The notes below the pieces were generated by a model, which was not told where the DNA came from, did not search any database, and saw only the letters and a program-made list of their open reading frames with translations. DNA of 64,000 nt from Sulfurospirillum oryzae (lineage in GTDB: Bacteria > Campylobacterota > Campylobacteria > Campylobacterales > Sulfurospirillaceae), in assembly GCF_025770725.1 (NCBI RefSeq), contig NZ_JANZKZ010000002.1, positions 558,001 to 622,000 of the forward strand, in the 5' to 3' direction. The translations under genes and the position numbers were made by a program. Below are positions 29,469 to 38,314 of the stretch, in pieces (position 1 is the stretch's first letter; the number at the start of each line of letters is the position of its first letter).

Positions 29469-29978
29469 TTAAACGGATGTATCCAGCACTTTACCACCAA
29501 GCTCTGCAATACGTGCATCGACTTTTTCAAGTGCTTTTTGCATCGTAGTATAACTAATTTCGGGTAATTTTCCACCCCAAAGCTTTTCAGCTTCACTAAA
29601 ACCTTGAAGCATTCCAGAGCGTCCTGCTTGAAGTTTAGAGAGGTCATCTCCCGCACCTTGAATTACAAAATCCGCAATACGAGCACTCGTTTGAGGAATA
29701 CCAAAAAAACCATCATCCGCTACCAAAGCCTTTGCTTCATCCTGACTAAGCTGTCCGATAGGCTTACCCTTATAACCAATATCAGCAAGAGTAAACGTAT
29801 CCGCTTGTGTGCCAAAAGTCGTTTTAGACTCAGAGGTAACTTTCGCCATATAGTCTGCTAAATAACTGTTGGTAATCTGCTTACCCGTCGTCAGTTTTTT
29901 ATCTTTAGCGTTGACGTCTTGATTGCTTTGTGAGTAGGTTATCAAGCCTTTTGATTCATACGAAATTTCCAGATTCAT
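29469..29978 (-). CDS. Hypothetical protein (epsilonproteobacterial type)
   Basis: 169 residues from the preferred ATG at 29978, which has AAGGGGG six bases upstream; an upstream in-frame start at 30014 would put this ribosome site inside the gene. No signal peptide or membrane helix is visible. The C-terminal half is helical (YTTMQKALEKVDARIAELGG). Similar proteins in related genomes have, from memory, sometimes been labelled 'hydrogenase-4 component G', a label I do not regard as evidence of function. The upstream gap holds repeat B. Confidence 0.6.
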   Translation of the reverse strand: MNLEISYESKGLITYSQSNQDVNAKDKKLTTGKQITNSYLADYMAKVTSESKTTFGTQADTFTLADIGYKGKPIGQLSQDEAKALVADDGFFGIPQTSARIADFVIQGAGDDLSKLQAGRSGMLQGFSEAEKLWGGKLPEISYTTMQKALEKVDARIAELGGKVLDTSV

Positions 29979-30010
29979 GATTGCCCCCTTATTTTTCATC
30001 CAAATTCTTG

Positions 30011-30100
30011 ACACGCTTTTAAAGCAAAGCTTTAAAAACTACGTTAACACTGAGTTCTCTTCGGCAGAGAGCCCACGCACCTTTGGTGCTTTTACTTTTT
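30011..30100 (-). repeat. Dispersed repeat B, copy 1 (90 bp)
   Basis: Its reverse complement matches 56563-56652 with nine mismatches in 90 bases by hand alignment (about 90%). It contains three potential hairpins: AAAGC-AAA-GCTTT, a CTCT...AGAG stem, and GCACC-TTT-GGTGC. It lies between the PIF1-like helicase gene and the 29469-29978 gene, with a TTACATGTAA at 30112-30121. Confidence 0.85.
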
Positions 30101-30125
30101 GCTATAAAATCTTACATGTAAATCG

Positions 30126-31454
30126 TCAAAATTCATCAAAAAGTGAATCGCTCTTAATCTCTTCAATTCTCAAAATATCTGATTTTTGATAAAACTCCCC
30201 TACTTTGGGTGAGACTTGCACACACCGCGTCAAATGCTCATAAAAACGCTGATAATGATAGTCGAGCAAAAGCTGTTTTGGGTAACGTGCTCTTGAAATC
30301 GCTACATAAAACTGACTCTTTTCAAAAATGTTGTTGATGTTGCAGACCAATGAGTCGATGCTCATGCCTTGGCTTTTATGAATTGTGATGGCATACGCCA
30401 GTTTGAGGGGGAACTGCTCGATGGAAACGAGTGGTTTTTCTTTGACTTCGCCCTCCATCACCACATTTTCATGCAGCGTGTACTCTTGGCGCTCCACTTT
30501 AATGAGCTCTCCTGCTTTTTCCACAACGACCTCATTTGCATCAATCGCTTTGATGATGCCTCGCTCGCCATTGTAGTATTTGCCCCATTTATTGGTACAA
30601 AACAGCACCTTTGCACCCACTTTTAACGTCAAGTCGACAGGAATGGGAAGCGCGTTTTTCCACCCCTCGATTTTGTTTACATGTAAAGACTGCTCATGCA
30701 CTTTTTCTTTGGCTTTAAGGACAATCGGCTCACTTTCAATCTGCGCTAATTTCTGGATATTGAGCATCTCCGCTTCTTTGTTTCTACCAAACAAAACCGT
30801 TGGGTCATCGTCCCACACACCGACATTGGTACGCAAAGCTTCTAAGTATTCGAGTGTGTCGCTATCCAGTATGCCTCGTCGTATCTTTCCAAGGTGGGAG
30901 AAGAAAAGCACATCGTGTGTACGTTTGGTGATGGTGAGCTCCACCACCACAGGCTCAAAGGCATTCCATGAACTGCTTTCAAACGCATACTCAAAACCGC
31001 CCCACAAAGAGTCGTTTTTTGCTTTTGAGACAGGAGGAAGTTGGAAAAAATCGCCCACAAAAAGCACACTTCCCTCAAACCCCGCATTGCGCAAACGATA
31101 ATAAATCATATCAAGCAAATCAGCCGAAACCATGCTAATCTCATCAATCACCAAAAGATCGCATCTTGTGAGCACTTTTTTGATTTCGGCAAGCCTTGCT
31201 TTAGCATAACGGTCATGACGACTCAATTCATCAAGATGATTGCAGATGCCAAAAGCAAAAAAGCTGTGCAAAGTTTGACCGCCAACATTGACTGCGCTCA
31301 CACCTGTACTGCCTAAAACGACGATTTGTTTACCGATTTTTCGTAGCTCCATAACTATTTCACCGACGAGATAACTCTTGCCAACTCCTGCACCGCCCGT
31401 AAGCAGTACATTGTCTTTTTTTAAGATATCGATGAGTTTTTGTGCTAAGTTCAA
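30126..31454 (-). CDS. PIF1-like DNA helicase
   Basis: 442-residue superfamily 1B 5'-3' helicase. Walker A GGAGVGKSYL (20-29), Walker B LLVIDEISMVSADLL (about 88-102), GDFFQLPPV (motif III) and a C-terminal AITIHKSQGMSID plus FYVAISRA (motifs V and VI) are clear. PIF1-like enzymes unwind structured DNA and RNA-DNA hybrids. It stands alone on the minus strand, divergent from the NlpC/M15 lipoprotein gene with 56 bases between them. Confidence 0.9.
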   Translation of the reverse strand: MNLAQKLIDILKKDNVLLTGGAGVGKSYLVGEIVMELRKIGKQIVVLGSTGVSAVNVGGQTLHSFFAFGICNHLDELSRHDRYAKARLAEIKKVLTRCDLLVIDEISMVSADLLDMIYYRLRNAGFEGSVLFVGDFFQLPPVSKAKNDSLWGGFEYAFESSSWNAFEPVVVELTITKRTHDVLFFSHLGKIRRGILDSDTLEYLEALRTNVGVWDDDPTVLFGRNKEAEMLNIQKLAQIESEPIVLKAKEKVHEQSLHVNKIEGWKNALPIPVDLTLKVGAKVLFCTNKWGKYYNGERGIIKAIDANEVVVEKAGELIKVERQEYTLHENVVMEGEVKEKPLVSIEQFPLKLAYAITIHKSQGMSIDSLVCNINNIFEKSQFYVAISRARYPKQLLLDYHYQRFYEHLTRCVQVSPKVGEFYQKSDILRIEEIKSDSLFDEF

Positions 31455-31510
31455 AGAGGCTTCCTAAGTTGTTTTTGGTATTATAACATTAACGAAAGAC
31501 AAGGCAGATT

Positions 31511-33520
31511 ATGATTTCAATTCGACATATTTTTCTTTTTACATGTAGCCTTTTTGTGGTCACAGGTTGTGCTTTAAAAGAGCCATCAGCTGAAACGTTT
31601 GTTGCGCAAAAAACCGCTTCAAAAGAGATGCTTCTTTACCCTCAAAATGTGGACTTTTTAGCGCAAAACATCACGCCCCAAAGCGTAGCACAAAACGATT
31701 TTACCTATCGCTACTATTCGCCATGGTTTAGAACGCATGTCAGCACGAACAAAGAAGATGCACTCTGGGCGAACAAGTCGTATGGACTGAAAAATCGTTA
31801 CTATGGCGAAAACTTACAACTCATAGATGGTGCAGAGATCGATGCCATCATCAACGCTACGAATGTGGAAGCGTATGGAAGCATCAATGCTCATGCCATT
31901 ATGATTCAAAATGCGCAAATGCGTAACCTCCCCACTGACAAGCCTTTTTTCAAAAAAACGACCTTACCAGGAGAGGGTTATCCGTTTGATTACTTGCAAA
32001 CGTCACGCATTCATGTTGCCGAGCCTATTATCATCTCGCACTACAGTAAAGACGGTGCTTGGGCATTTATTGAGAGCTCTTTTGCCTCTGGCTGGATTCC
32101 TTTTGAGAGCTTTGTGCTTGTCGATGCTAAAGAGCGCACAGAATTTTTGAGTGCCATAAAAATCGCCATCACAAAAGACAATGTGCCTCTTTACAATGGA
32201 AAACAACGGTTCATCACGTATGCAAAAGTGGGAGCCATCTTGCCCATTCTAAGTGAAGACGATGACTTTTTTCATGCCTACATGTACACACGAGACGCTA
32301 CTTTTAATGCTCAAAGACTAGAACTTCGCATCCCAAAAAGTTTTGCACAAACCGTACCTATAAGCTTTAACAAAGAAAATCTCAGTCAAATCGGAGATGC
32401 CCTTTTAGGCGAAAAATACGGTTGGGGAGGCTTTCTTGCAAACCGTGACTGCTCAGCCATGACGCGTGATTTTCTCTCTCCTTTTGGTATCTGGATTCCC
32501 CGTAATTCTGGCGCTCAAAAGAGTTTTGGAGAGTACGTCTCACTCAAAGATTTAACACCCAAGGAGAAAGAAGCGATGATACTCAAAAATGGCATAGCCT
32601 TTTTAAGCCTCATATACCTCAAAGGACACATTATGCTCTATGCAGGTGAATTTGAAGGTAAAGCCCTGGTGATGCAAAACATTTGGGGTGTACGCACCAT
32701 GGAAGAAGGCAAAGAGGGTCGCAATGTTATCGGTAAAGCCATCATCTCAGACCTTTATGTAGGAGCTAACCAACCCAACGTGCCTGAAAATGGACTGCTC
32801 ATCAACCGCGTTGAAGGAATAACAATCAAACCAGCGAATACAAAGAGCAACAATCTGGTTCAAAAATACCCTAGTATAAAGACTATCAAAGATAACACTG
32901 TCTTTTTTATGAATGGAAGCTCACTCCCGTATGATGACAAAAAAGTAAAAACATTTGACGAATTGCTTGAAAATGCAGATATCGAAGATATGTTTAGCCA
33001 AAAATACCCCGCCTTTGCACCCATCACAGAGCCCGCGCTCAATGACGACCCAGGACGTTTTCGCAATGACGCATTTTTGAAAAAGCTCTATGGTTCCAGT
33101 AAAAGCGAGATCGAAAAAAATCTCACGACGGTAAACTGGCTTCCAAACCACGGTGGCAAAAAACTGCAATTTAACAAAAACGAAAACGCGAGCGCACAAC
33201 TACAAAAAGTCTCTGATGAGTTAGACAAATTGCCCGAAGAGTACATGAAGTACCTCAAAAAAGTCGATGGTACCTACTATTTTCGTAAAATTGCAAAAAC
33301 AGAACGCTTAAGTGCACATAGTTACGGTATTGCCATCGACCTTGACACCCACTACTCACGCTACTGGCAGTGGGACAAAACCCATAGTTTTCATAATGAA
33401 TTTCCCAAAGAGATCATCGATATTTTTGAAAAACACGGCTTTATTTGGGGAGGAAGATGGTACCACTACGACACCATGCACTTTGAGTATCGCCCTGAGT
33501 TGTTTGAAAGCATTGACTAA
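31511..33520 (+). CDS. Lipoprotein with SH3, NlpC/P60 and M15 peptidase domains
   Basis: 669-residue predicted peptidoglycan hydrolase. A lipobox VTGC gives Cys20 as lipidation site. SH3-like segments lie at about 130-290. The NlpC/P60 core has Cys314 in NRDCSAMTRDF and His373 in KGHIMLY. The C-terminal part (about 540-665) is an M15-type metallopeptidase with H603-SYGIAI-D610 and H657 in DTMHFEYRP as likely zinc ligands. It could cut two kinds of bond in the peptide stems: D-Glu-diaminopimelate by NlpC/P60, and a D-Ala or L-Ala-D-Glu bond by M15. NlpC/P60 and SH3 together are common; the added M15 domain is less so. Confidence 0.88.
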   Translation: MISIRHIFLFTCSLFVVTGCALKEPSAETFVAQKTASKEMLLYPQNVDFLAQNITPQSVAQNDFTYRYYSPWFRTHVSTNKEDALWANKSYGLKNRYYGENLQLIDGAEIDAIINATNVEAYGSINAHAIMIQNAQMRNLPTDKPFFKKTTLPGEGYPFDYLQTSRIHVAEPIIISHYSKDGAWAFIESSFASGWIPFESFVLVDAKERTEFLSAIKIAITKDNVPLYNGKQRFITYAKVGAILPILSEDDDFFHAYMYTRDATFNAQRLELRIPKSFAQTVPISFNKENLSQIGDALLGEKYGWGGFLANRDCSAMTRDFLSPFGIWIPRNSGAQKSFGEYVSLKDLTPKEKEAMILKNGIAFLSLIYLKGHIMLYAGEFEGKALVMQNIWGVRTMEEGKEGRNVIGKAIISDLYVGANQPNVPENGLLINRVEGITIKPANTKSNNLVQKYPSIKTIKDNTVFFMNGSSLPYDDKKVKTFDELLENADIEDMFSQKYPAFAPITEPALNDDPGRFRNDAFLKKLYGSSKSEIEKNLTTVNWLPNHGGKKLQFNKNENASAQLQKVSDELDKLPEEYMKYLKKVDGTYYFRKIAKTERLSAHSYGIAIDLDTHYSRYWQWDKTHSFHNEFPKEIIDIFEKHGFIWGGRWYHYDTMHFEYRPELFESID

Positions 33521-33544
33521 ATTATTTACTAATAAGGCTTGAAT

Positions 33545-35215
33545 ATGATTTCTTCTTTAAAACTAAAATTTGGACGAACTCCTGAATCGCAACCACATCC
33601 AATTGAAGTAACACCTATTACAGTCTTTGTTGGACCAAATAATTCTGGTAAAAGTAAAATTCTCTCAGAAATTCACCAATATTGTAGAAGCGGAAATAAA
33701 GATGCAACAGCAGTTATTCTTGATAGTATAGATTTTTCTGGACTTAGGAATAACGACAATATTCAAGCAATTGAAAATATCATACAGTTACCAAAGACAG
33801 GAGAGGCACTTAACCTTGATCATATTTTTATTAATGGTCTATATGGGCGTCAACAAGTTCCACGTATTACATTAGAACAATTCGTACAAAATCCATCTCA
33901 AAACTTAACTTGTTTTTGTCAATGGTTTCTTACTAATTATACTTTACTTCTTGATGGAAGAAGTAGAATCAATCTTGTTAATTCACAAAGTGCTTCGGAT
34001 TTGCAACTATCTCCACAATCTAGTTTTCAAGTTCTTTTTAGAGATGATAAAAAGCGTCATGAAGTTCGCCGTATTGTTTATGAAGCACTCGGTTTGTATT
34101 TTGTGATAGACCCAACTAATTTAGGTAATCTACGCATCCGGTTATCACAACGACCACCAATAAACGATTTAGAAGAGCGGGGGATTCATACTGAAGCTGT
34201 AAATTTTCATGCCAATGCTCTATTAATAGATAGTGCAAGTGATGGTGTCAAAGCTTTTACAGGAATTGTAACTGAAATTATTGCTGGAGACCCAAAAGTT
34301 TTACTTATTGATGAGCCAGAAGCATTTTTACATCCTTCATTAGCATCAAAACTTGGGTATGAAGTATCAAAAGCCGCGATATCCACAAATAAAAGAGTTT
34401 TTATTTCAACCCATAGTCCCGCTTTTGTAATGGGTTGTATTCAGTCTGGTGTCCCTATTAATATCATACGATTGACATATAGATCTCATGTTGCAACATC
34501 AAGAGTATTGCCAAGCACAGAAATCTTAGAACTTATGAGAAATCCTTTACTTCGTTCAACAGGCGTACTAAGTGGTCTTTTTTATGAATTTGTTGTTGTT
34601 ACAGAATCCGATAGTGATCGTGCATTTTACCAAGAAATCAATGAGCGTCTTTTGAGGTTTAAGCCTGAATGGGGAATACCTAACTGTTTATTTATTAATG
34701 CACAAAATAAACAAACAGTACAAACCATATTAAAACCACTTCGACAGCTCGGTATCCCTGCCGTGGGAATAGTTGATATTGATATAGTTAAAGAGGGTGG
34801 TACGAACTGGACAAATTTACTGAAAAGTGCGAATGTCCCAGAAATTGCGCAGGGAAGCCTTGCTACATTACGAGCTTCTGTGAAAAAAGCAATGGATAAT
34901 ACTGGAAAAGATATGAAAAAAAATGGAGGAATAACTATTCTGGAAAAAGAAAATCAGGAAGCCGCAGCACATTTATTAAAACAGCTTGCTGATTACGGAA
35001 TATTTATCGTCCCTAACGGTGAATTAGAATCATGGCTCAAAGATTTAAATATTGCAGGGCATGGATCAACATGGCTAATCAATATATTTGAAAAGATGGG
35101 CGAAGATACAGAATCACATGAATATCTCAAACCATCTTCAAATGATGTATGGGCTTTTATTCAAAATATAAGAATATGGCTTTTTGATCCACATAGAAAA
35201 GGAATTCCTGAATAA
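33545..35215 (+). CDS. OLD-family ATPase/TOPRIM nuclease
   Basis: 556-residue protein. The ABC-type ATPase half has Walker A GPNNSGKS (30-37), a signature-like SASDGVKAF (230-238), Walker B VLLIDEPEAFLHP (252-264) and H-loop STHSP (288-292). The TOPRIM half has VVTESDSDRAFY (351-362) and VDIDI (410-414). OLD nucleases act in phage defence. ATG 33545 is chosen: AAGG lies seven bases upstream, whereas a TTG at 33539 is one base from it. No Gabija UvrD partner (GajB) or retron RT is adjacent, so it looks like a stand-alone type. It has no TTACATGTAA sites and looks more AT-rich than its neighbours, which suggests acquisition. Confidence 0.85.
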   Translation: MISSLKLKFGRTPESQPHPIEVTPITVFVGPNNSGKSKILSEIHQYCRSGNKDATAVILDSIDFSGLRNNDNIQAIENIIQLPKTGEALNLDHIFINGLYGRQQVPRITLEQFVQNPSQNLTCFCQWFLTNYTLLLDGRSRINLVNSQSASDLQLSPQSSFQVLFRDDKKRHEVRRIVYEALGLYFVIDPTNLGNLRIRLSQRPPINDLEERGIHTEAVNFHANALLIDSASDGVKAFTGIVTEIIAGDPKVLLIDEPEAFLHPSLASKLGYEVSKAAISTNKRVFISTHSPAFVMGCIQSGVPINIIRLTYRSHVATSRVLPSTEILELMRNPLLRSTGVLSGLFYEFVVVTESDSDRAFYQEINERLLRFKPEWGIPNCLFINAQNKQTVQTILKPLRQLGIPAVGIVDIDIVKEGGTNWTNLLKSANVPEIAQGSLATLRASVKKAMDNTGKDMKKNGGITILEKENQEAAAHLLKQLADYGIFIVPNGELESWLKDLNIAGHGSTWLINIFEKMGEDTESHEYLKPSSNDVWAFIQNIRIWLFDPHRKGIPE

Positions 35216-35222
35216 AATATTC

Positions 35223-35411
35223 CTATTTGGTAAATCCACACGCCTTGACATCCTTGTCATCTTCTTTCACAATCGCTTGCGCGGCGATCACTGTTTGACC
35301 ATTAAACGTTACAGCTGGGTTTCCGTGTAACTTCCAACCGTTATTTAAAAACTCCGTAATCCTCGCACAAAAAGTCGAATCATCGGGTCCTGTAATAAGT
35401 TTGTATTGCAT
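35223..35411 (-). CDS. Small DUF1737-like protein
   Basis: 62 residues starting MQYKLITGPDDSTFCARI, with NNGWKLHGNPAVTFNG in the middle, which resembles the DUF1737 family of unknown function. It lies seven bases after the OLD gene stop, convergent with it, and shares the strand of the RhuM-Fic gene. A TTACATGTAA at 35430-35439 lies just upstream of its start. Confidence 0.75.
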   Translation of the reverse strand: MQYKLITGPDDSTFCARITEFLNNGWKLHGNPAVTFNGQTVIAAQAIVKEDDKDVKACGFTK

Positions 35412-35446
35412 TTTGACTCCTTAAAATCTTTACATGTAAACGTATT

Positions 35447-36436
35447 TTAATCTGTTTCGCTTAAAATATTGACAATAAGCTTTACTATTAGCTCTTTTTG
35501 GTTTGGCTCACTTGCTGCCACGAGAAGAGCAAGTGAGACTAGCGCATTATCGTTTATTTTTGACTCACCATTTGCCTTGTAAGCAATGCCATTTTTATGT
35601 AAAAAAAGAATAAACAAAAACGAACCAATGCGTTTATTACCATCTGAAAAAGCATGATCTTTGATGACATAATAGAGCAAATTTGCCGCTTTTTCTTCGA
35701 TGCTTGGAAGCAGATCGACCCCACCAAACGTTTGATAAATATTGAGCAGTGCGCCTTTAAATTCCCCTGCTTTTTCATTGCCAAAAAGTTCTGTCGCATC
35801 GCCTTTTACCATTAGGTCTTTTTTAAGCTCAAAAATAGCATTTTTGGCTTCATCATAGTCTAAAATAAACCGCTGATTTAGCGTGCCTTGAAGTGCATGA
35901 AGAGCATCTGAGTCATAACCTTGAAGCAATGCCCATGTTTTGGCGTAGTTGTTGATGATGTCAAGCAAGCCTTTGGCTTCATTGCTACTCAGTTCTTTGC
36001 TTTCGATGCTCTTGCGCACCAACTCCATCGTGGCGGTCAGTTCATTTAAACTTTGAGTATTGATGCGTTGGTGGTTGAGGGCATAGCCTTTGATAAGGTA
36101 GTCTTTGAGAATTCTACTTGCCCAGATACGAAACTGCGTACCACGCTTAGACTTTACACGATACCCAACAGAGATAATGACATCAAGGTTGTAATGTGCT
36201 ACATCATAAGTTTTACCATCATTGGCAGTTATCCGGAAATTCCGGATAACTGAATTTTGTTCTAATTCACCTTCTTTAAACACATTCCCAATATGCTCAT
36301 TGATTGTTTTTACATTTTTGTCAAAAAGCTCCGCCATCTGTTTTTGACTCAGCCAAACCGTCTCATTCTCTAAACTGACTTCTAAGCTAACTTGACCCTT
36401 GTCATCGGTATAAAGAATGACGTTTTGATGCTCCAT
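35447..36436 (-). CDS. RhuM-like N-terminus fused to a Fic/Doc domain
   Basis: 329 residues. The N-terminal half (about 15-120) is RhuM-like: LSQKQMAELFDKNVKTINEHI, then YRVKSKRGTQFRIWAS. The C-terminal half carries a Fic/Doc core with H261-AFSDGNKR269, matching HxFxDxNKR, so it may transfer AMP or phosphate to a target protein. It is probably a toxin or effector of a mobile or defence module. No antitoxin with the inhibitory (S/T)xxxE(G/N) helix was noticed next to it. It is flanked on both sides by TTACATGTAA sites (35430, 36452), while the gene itself has none. Confidence 0.85.
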   Translation of the reverse strand: MEHQNVILYTDDKGQVSLEVSLENETVWLSQKQMAELFDKNVKTINEHIGNVFKEGELEQNSVIRNFRITANDGKTYDVAHYNLDVIISVGYRVKSKRGTQFRIWASRILKDYLIKGYALNHQRINTQSLNELTATMELVRKSIESKELSSNEAKGLLDIINNYAKTWALLQGYDSDALHALQGTLNQRFILDYDEAKNAIFELKKDLMVKGDATELFGNEKAGEFKGALLNIYQTFGGVDLLPSIEEKAANLLYYVIKDHAFSDGNKRIGSFLFILFLHKNGIAYKANGESKINDNALVSLALLVAASEPNQKELIVKLIVNILSETD

Positions 36437-36523
36437 TTTAGTCTTTCCCTTTTACATGTAAAGATTTTCAGTTATTTTAACTTTATTTGCACTGCCATTT
36501 AAAAAATATGACAAAATGAAATA

Positions 36524-37654
36524 TTAAATTTCTTCATAACTTTTCACCCTATTTCGCCCTTCAGCTTTGGCTTGATAGAGGCATTTGTCGCCTAAGACGA
36601 CGAGTGTGTTGAAGTCATCAATCGCATCATTATTTTGGATGAGTCCAAGGCTTATTGTGACACGAATCTCTTTGCCATTGTACGAAATGATGGTATCTGC
36701 GACTTTTTGGCGTATGCGTTCGGCTATGATGTGTGCTTCTTCTAAATTTGTTTGAGGCAACAAAATGCCAAATTCCTCGCCTCCAAGTCTTCCGATGATG
36801 TCGTATTCTCTTGTTTGCTCCAATAATGTTTGAGAAACGCTTTGAATCACCAAGTCACCACATTCATGCCCATACGTATCGTTTACTTTTTTAAAATGGT
36901 CGATGTCAAGCATCACAAAAGAGCTTCCTTTATCCACACTCCATTTACGGCGAGACATTTCATACCACGTGCGGCGATTGAGAAGGTTTGAGAGTCCATC
37001 AAGTGACATCAAAATGTGATTTTGTAAAGCGTTTTTGTACGCCTCTTTGCCATTTTTACGGTTGAGCCAAATGACCGAGTACACATAACCCACCAAAGGA
37101 ATGGCAAGAGAGAAAAAAATGACCATCTCCTCAGCACTTTGGTTGGTATATGCCATCACGGCACCCATAAAAGCAACTTGATACCCTTCCATAATGAAAA
37201 AGATTTTGTTGGTGATGAGCGGTGTTTGCATCATCGTAGCAACCAGATAAAAGAACCACGAATAAATCACAAAATGAACAGGATTGCCAAAAAGTAGGTA
37301 GGTCAATGTTACGGCACTAAACCCCATTGTTCCAAACGTCGTAATGGCTAAAACATTGTGGTGTTTAAAGAAAGGATGAATAGAGGCTAAAACCACCATT
37401 ATGGCAAAAAAGACAGCCGTTGCGCGTCCCGCTAAAATAAAATAGAAACTATCACTTCCACGATGCAGTTGATAATCAAACGGTATATAGACAATGGACA
37501 AGAAAAGACCAACACAACTGAAATAGAAAAAATTTTTAGAGATACGTTTCCAAAAATAGACCTCAAACGAGTCAAAATGAACAAGGCGGTTGGGAAGAAC
37601 CATAACAAGCTCCTTACAAAGATCATCCTCGAAATTAAGTATAGCAAAACTCAT
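36524..37654 (-). CDS. Membrane diguanylate cyclase (GGDEF)
   Basis: 376 residues: about six transmembrane helices in the first 200, then a GGDEF domain with LGGEEF in the active site and REYD five residues before it, matching the RxxD inhibitory I-site. It would make cyclic di-GMP with product feedback, in response to an unknown membrane signal. The end is confirmed by DKCLYQAKAEGRNRV. It is divergent from tpx; the 99-base gap holds a Crp/Fnr-type site and a tpx promoter. Confidence 0.92.
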   Translation of the reverse strand: MSFAILNFEDDLCKELVMVLPNRLVHFDSFEVYFWKRISKNFFYFSCVGLFLSIVYIPFDYQLHRGSDSFYFILAGRATAVFFAIMVVLASIHPFFKHHNVLAITTFGTMGFSAVTLTYLLFGNPVHFVIYSWFFYLVATMMQTPLITNKIFFIMEGYQVAFMGAVMAYTNQSAEEMVIFFSLAIPLVGYVYSVIWLNRKNGKEAYKNALQNHILMSLDGLSNLLNRRTWYEMSRRKWSVDKGSSFVMLDIDHFKKVNDTYGHECGDLVIQSVSQTLLEQTREYDIIGRLGGEEFGILLPQTNLEEAHIIAERIRQKVADTIISYNGKEIRVTISLGLIQNNDAIDDFNTLVVLGDKCLYQAKAEGRNRVKSYEEI

Positions 37655-37679
37655 GTGAGGAGAAAATTTTTCAAATTTC

Positions 37680-37721
37680 TAGATGTAGATCAAGGTTTTT
37701 CATTTTTAATTAGGATAAAAT
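37680..37721 (+). promoter_or_regulatory. tpx-nnrS promoter with class II Crp/Fnr-type site
   Basis: TAGAT-GTAG-ATCAA (37680-37693) resembles the Fnr consensus TTGAT-N4-ATCAA with one mismatch. Its centre, 37686.5, is 29.5 bases before the TAAAAT at 37716-37721, so it sits at about -41.5, the class II activator position. The same core (GATGTAGAT, then AAGG) stands at the same distance before the DUF2249 operon at 60683-60696. Confidence 0.6.
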
Positions 37722-37753
37722 GACTCTCATATAAAACAATTGAAAGGATAACC

Positions 37754-38314
37754 ATGATTTTTACCGCAAAAATAGACAAAACAGCCCTCAAAGGCACACC
37801 CGTAAAACTGGAAGGAACCTTCCAAGAAGTAGGAAACTATGCGCCTATTGTCAAAGTTGTCACACCCGACTTACAAGAAAAAACCATCGGTGGAGAGAGT
37901 AACAAGGCACAACTCATCATCGCGGTACCGTCCTTAGACACACCTGTGTGTGACGCAGAAGCGAGACGTTTTAACCAAGAAGTTGCCAAACATGAGAACA
38001 TTGACACGACGATTATTTCGATGGACTTACCGTTTGCGAGCGCAAAATTTTGCAATGTTGCAGGTATTGAAAATCTAACCGTTGGTAGTGACTTTAGACA
38101 CAAAGCATTTGCCCGTGCTTATGGCATGCTCATTGCTGATGGTGCACTTGAAGGCTTGTGTGCTAGAGCGCTTTTTGTGATTAGCAAAGATGGTAAGATC
38201 GTTTACAAACAGGTGGTTCCTGAAATCACAGAGGAACCCAATTATGACGAAGCGCTAAATGCCGCTATCGATGCAGCCAACAGGGGGGCTAGTTGTTGTG
38301 GTTTTTGTCAGTAG
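37754..38314 (+). CDS. tpx: Thiol peroxidase (Tpx) with Cys-rich tail
   Basis: 186-residue peroxiredoxin. The peroxidatic Cys lies in SLDTPVCDAEARRF and the resolving Cys in ASAKFCNVAGIENL, the usual atypical 2-Cys Tpx pair. The C-terminus is longer than usual and ends GASCCGFCQ, adding three cysteines that I do not expect in Tpx. AAAGGA precedes the ATG. The nnrS gene begins within or just before its 3' end, so the two are coupled. Confidence 0.92.
   Translation: MIFTAKIDKTALKGTPVKLEGTFQEVGNYAPIVKVVTPDLQEKTIGGESNKAQLIIAVPSLDTPVCDAEARRFNQEVAKHENIDTTIISMDLPFASAKFCNVAGIENLTVGSDFRHKAFARAYGMLIADGALEGLCARALFVISKDGKIVYKQVVPEITEEPNYDEALNAAIDAANRGASCCGFCQ

Noticed and set aside
33545-35215. Gabija system (GajA)
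   Set aside because: No UvrD-like GajB follows. The UvrD-like gene at 24392-26422 is 7 kb away and in an unrelated context.
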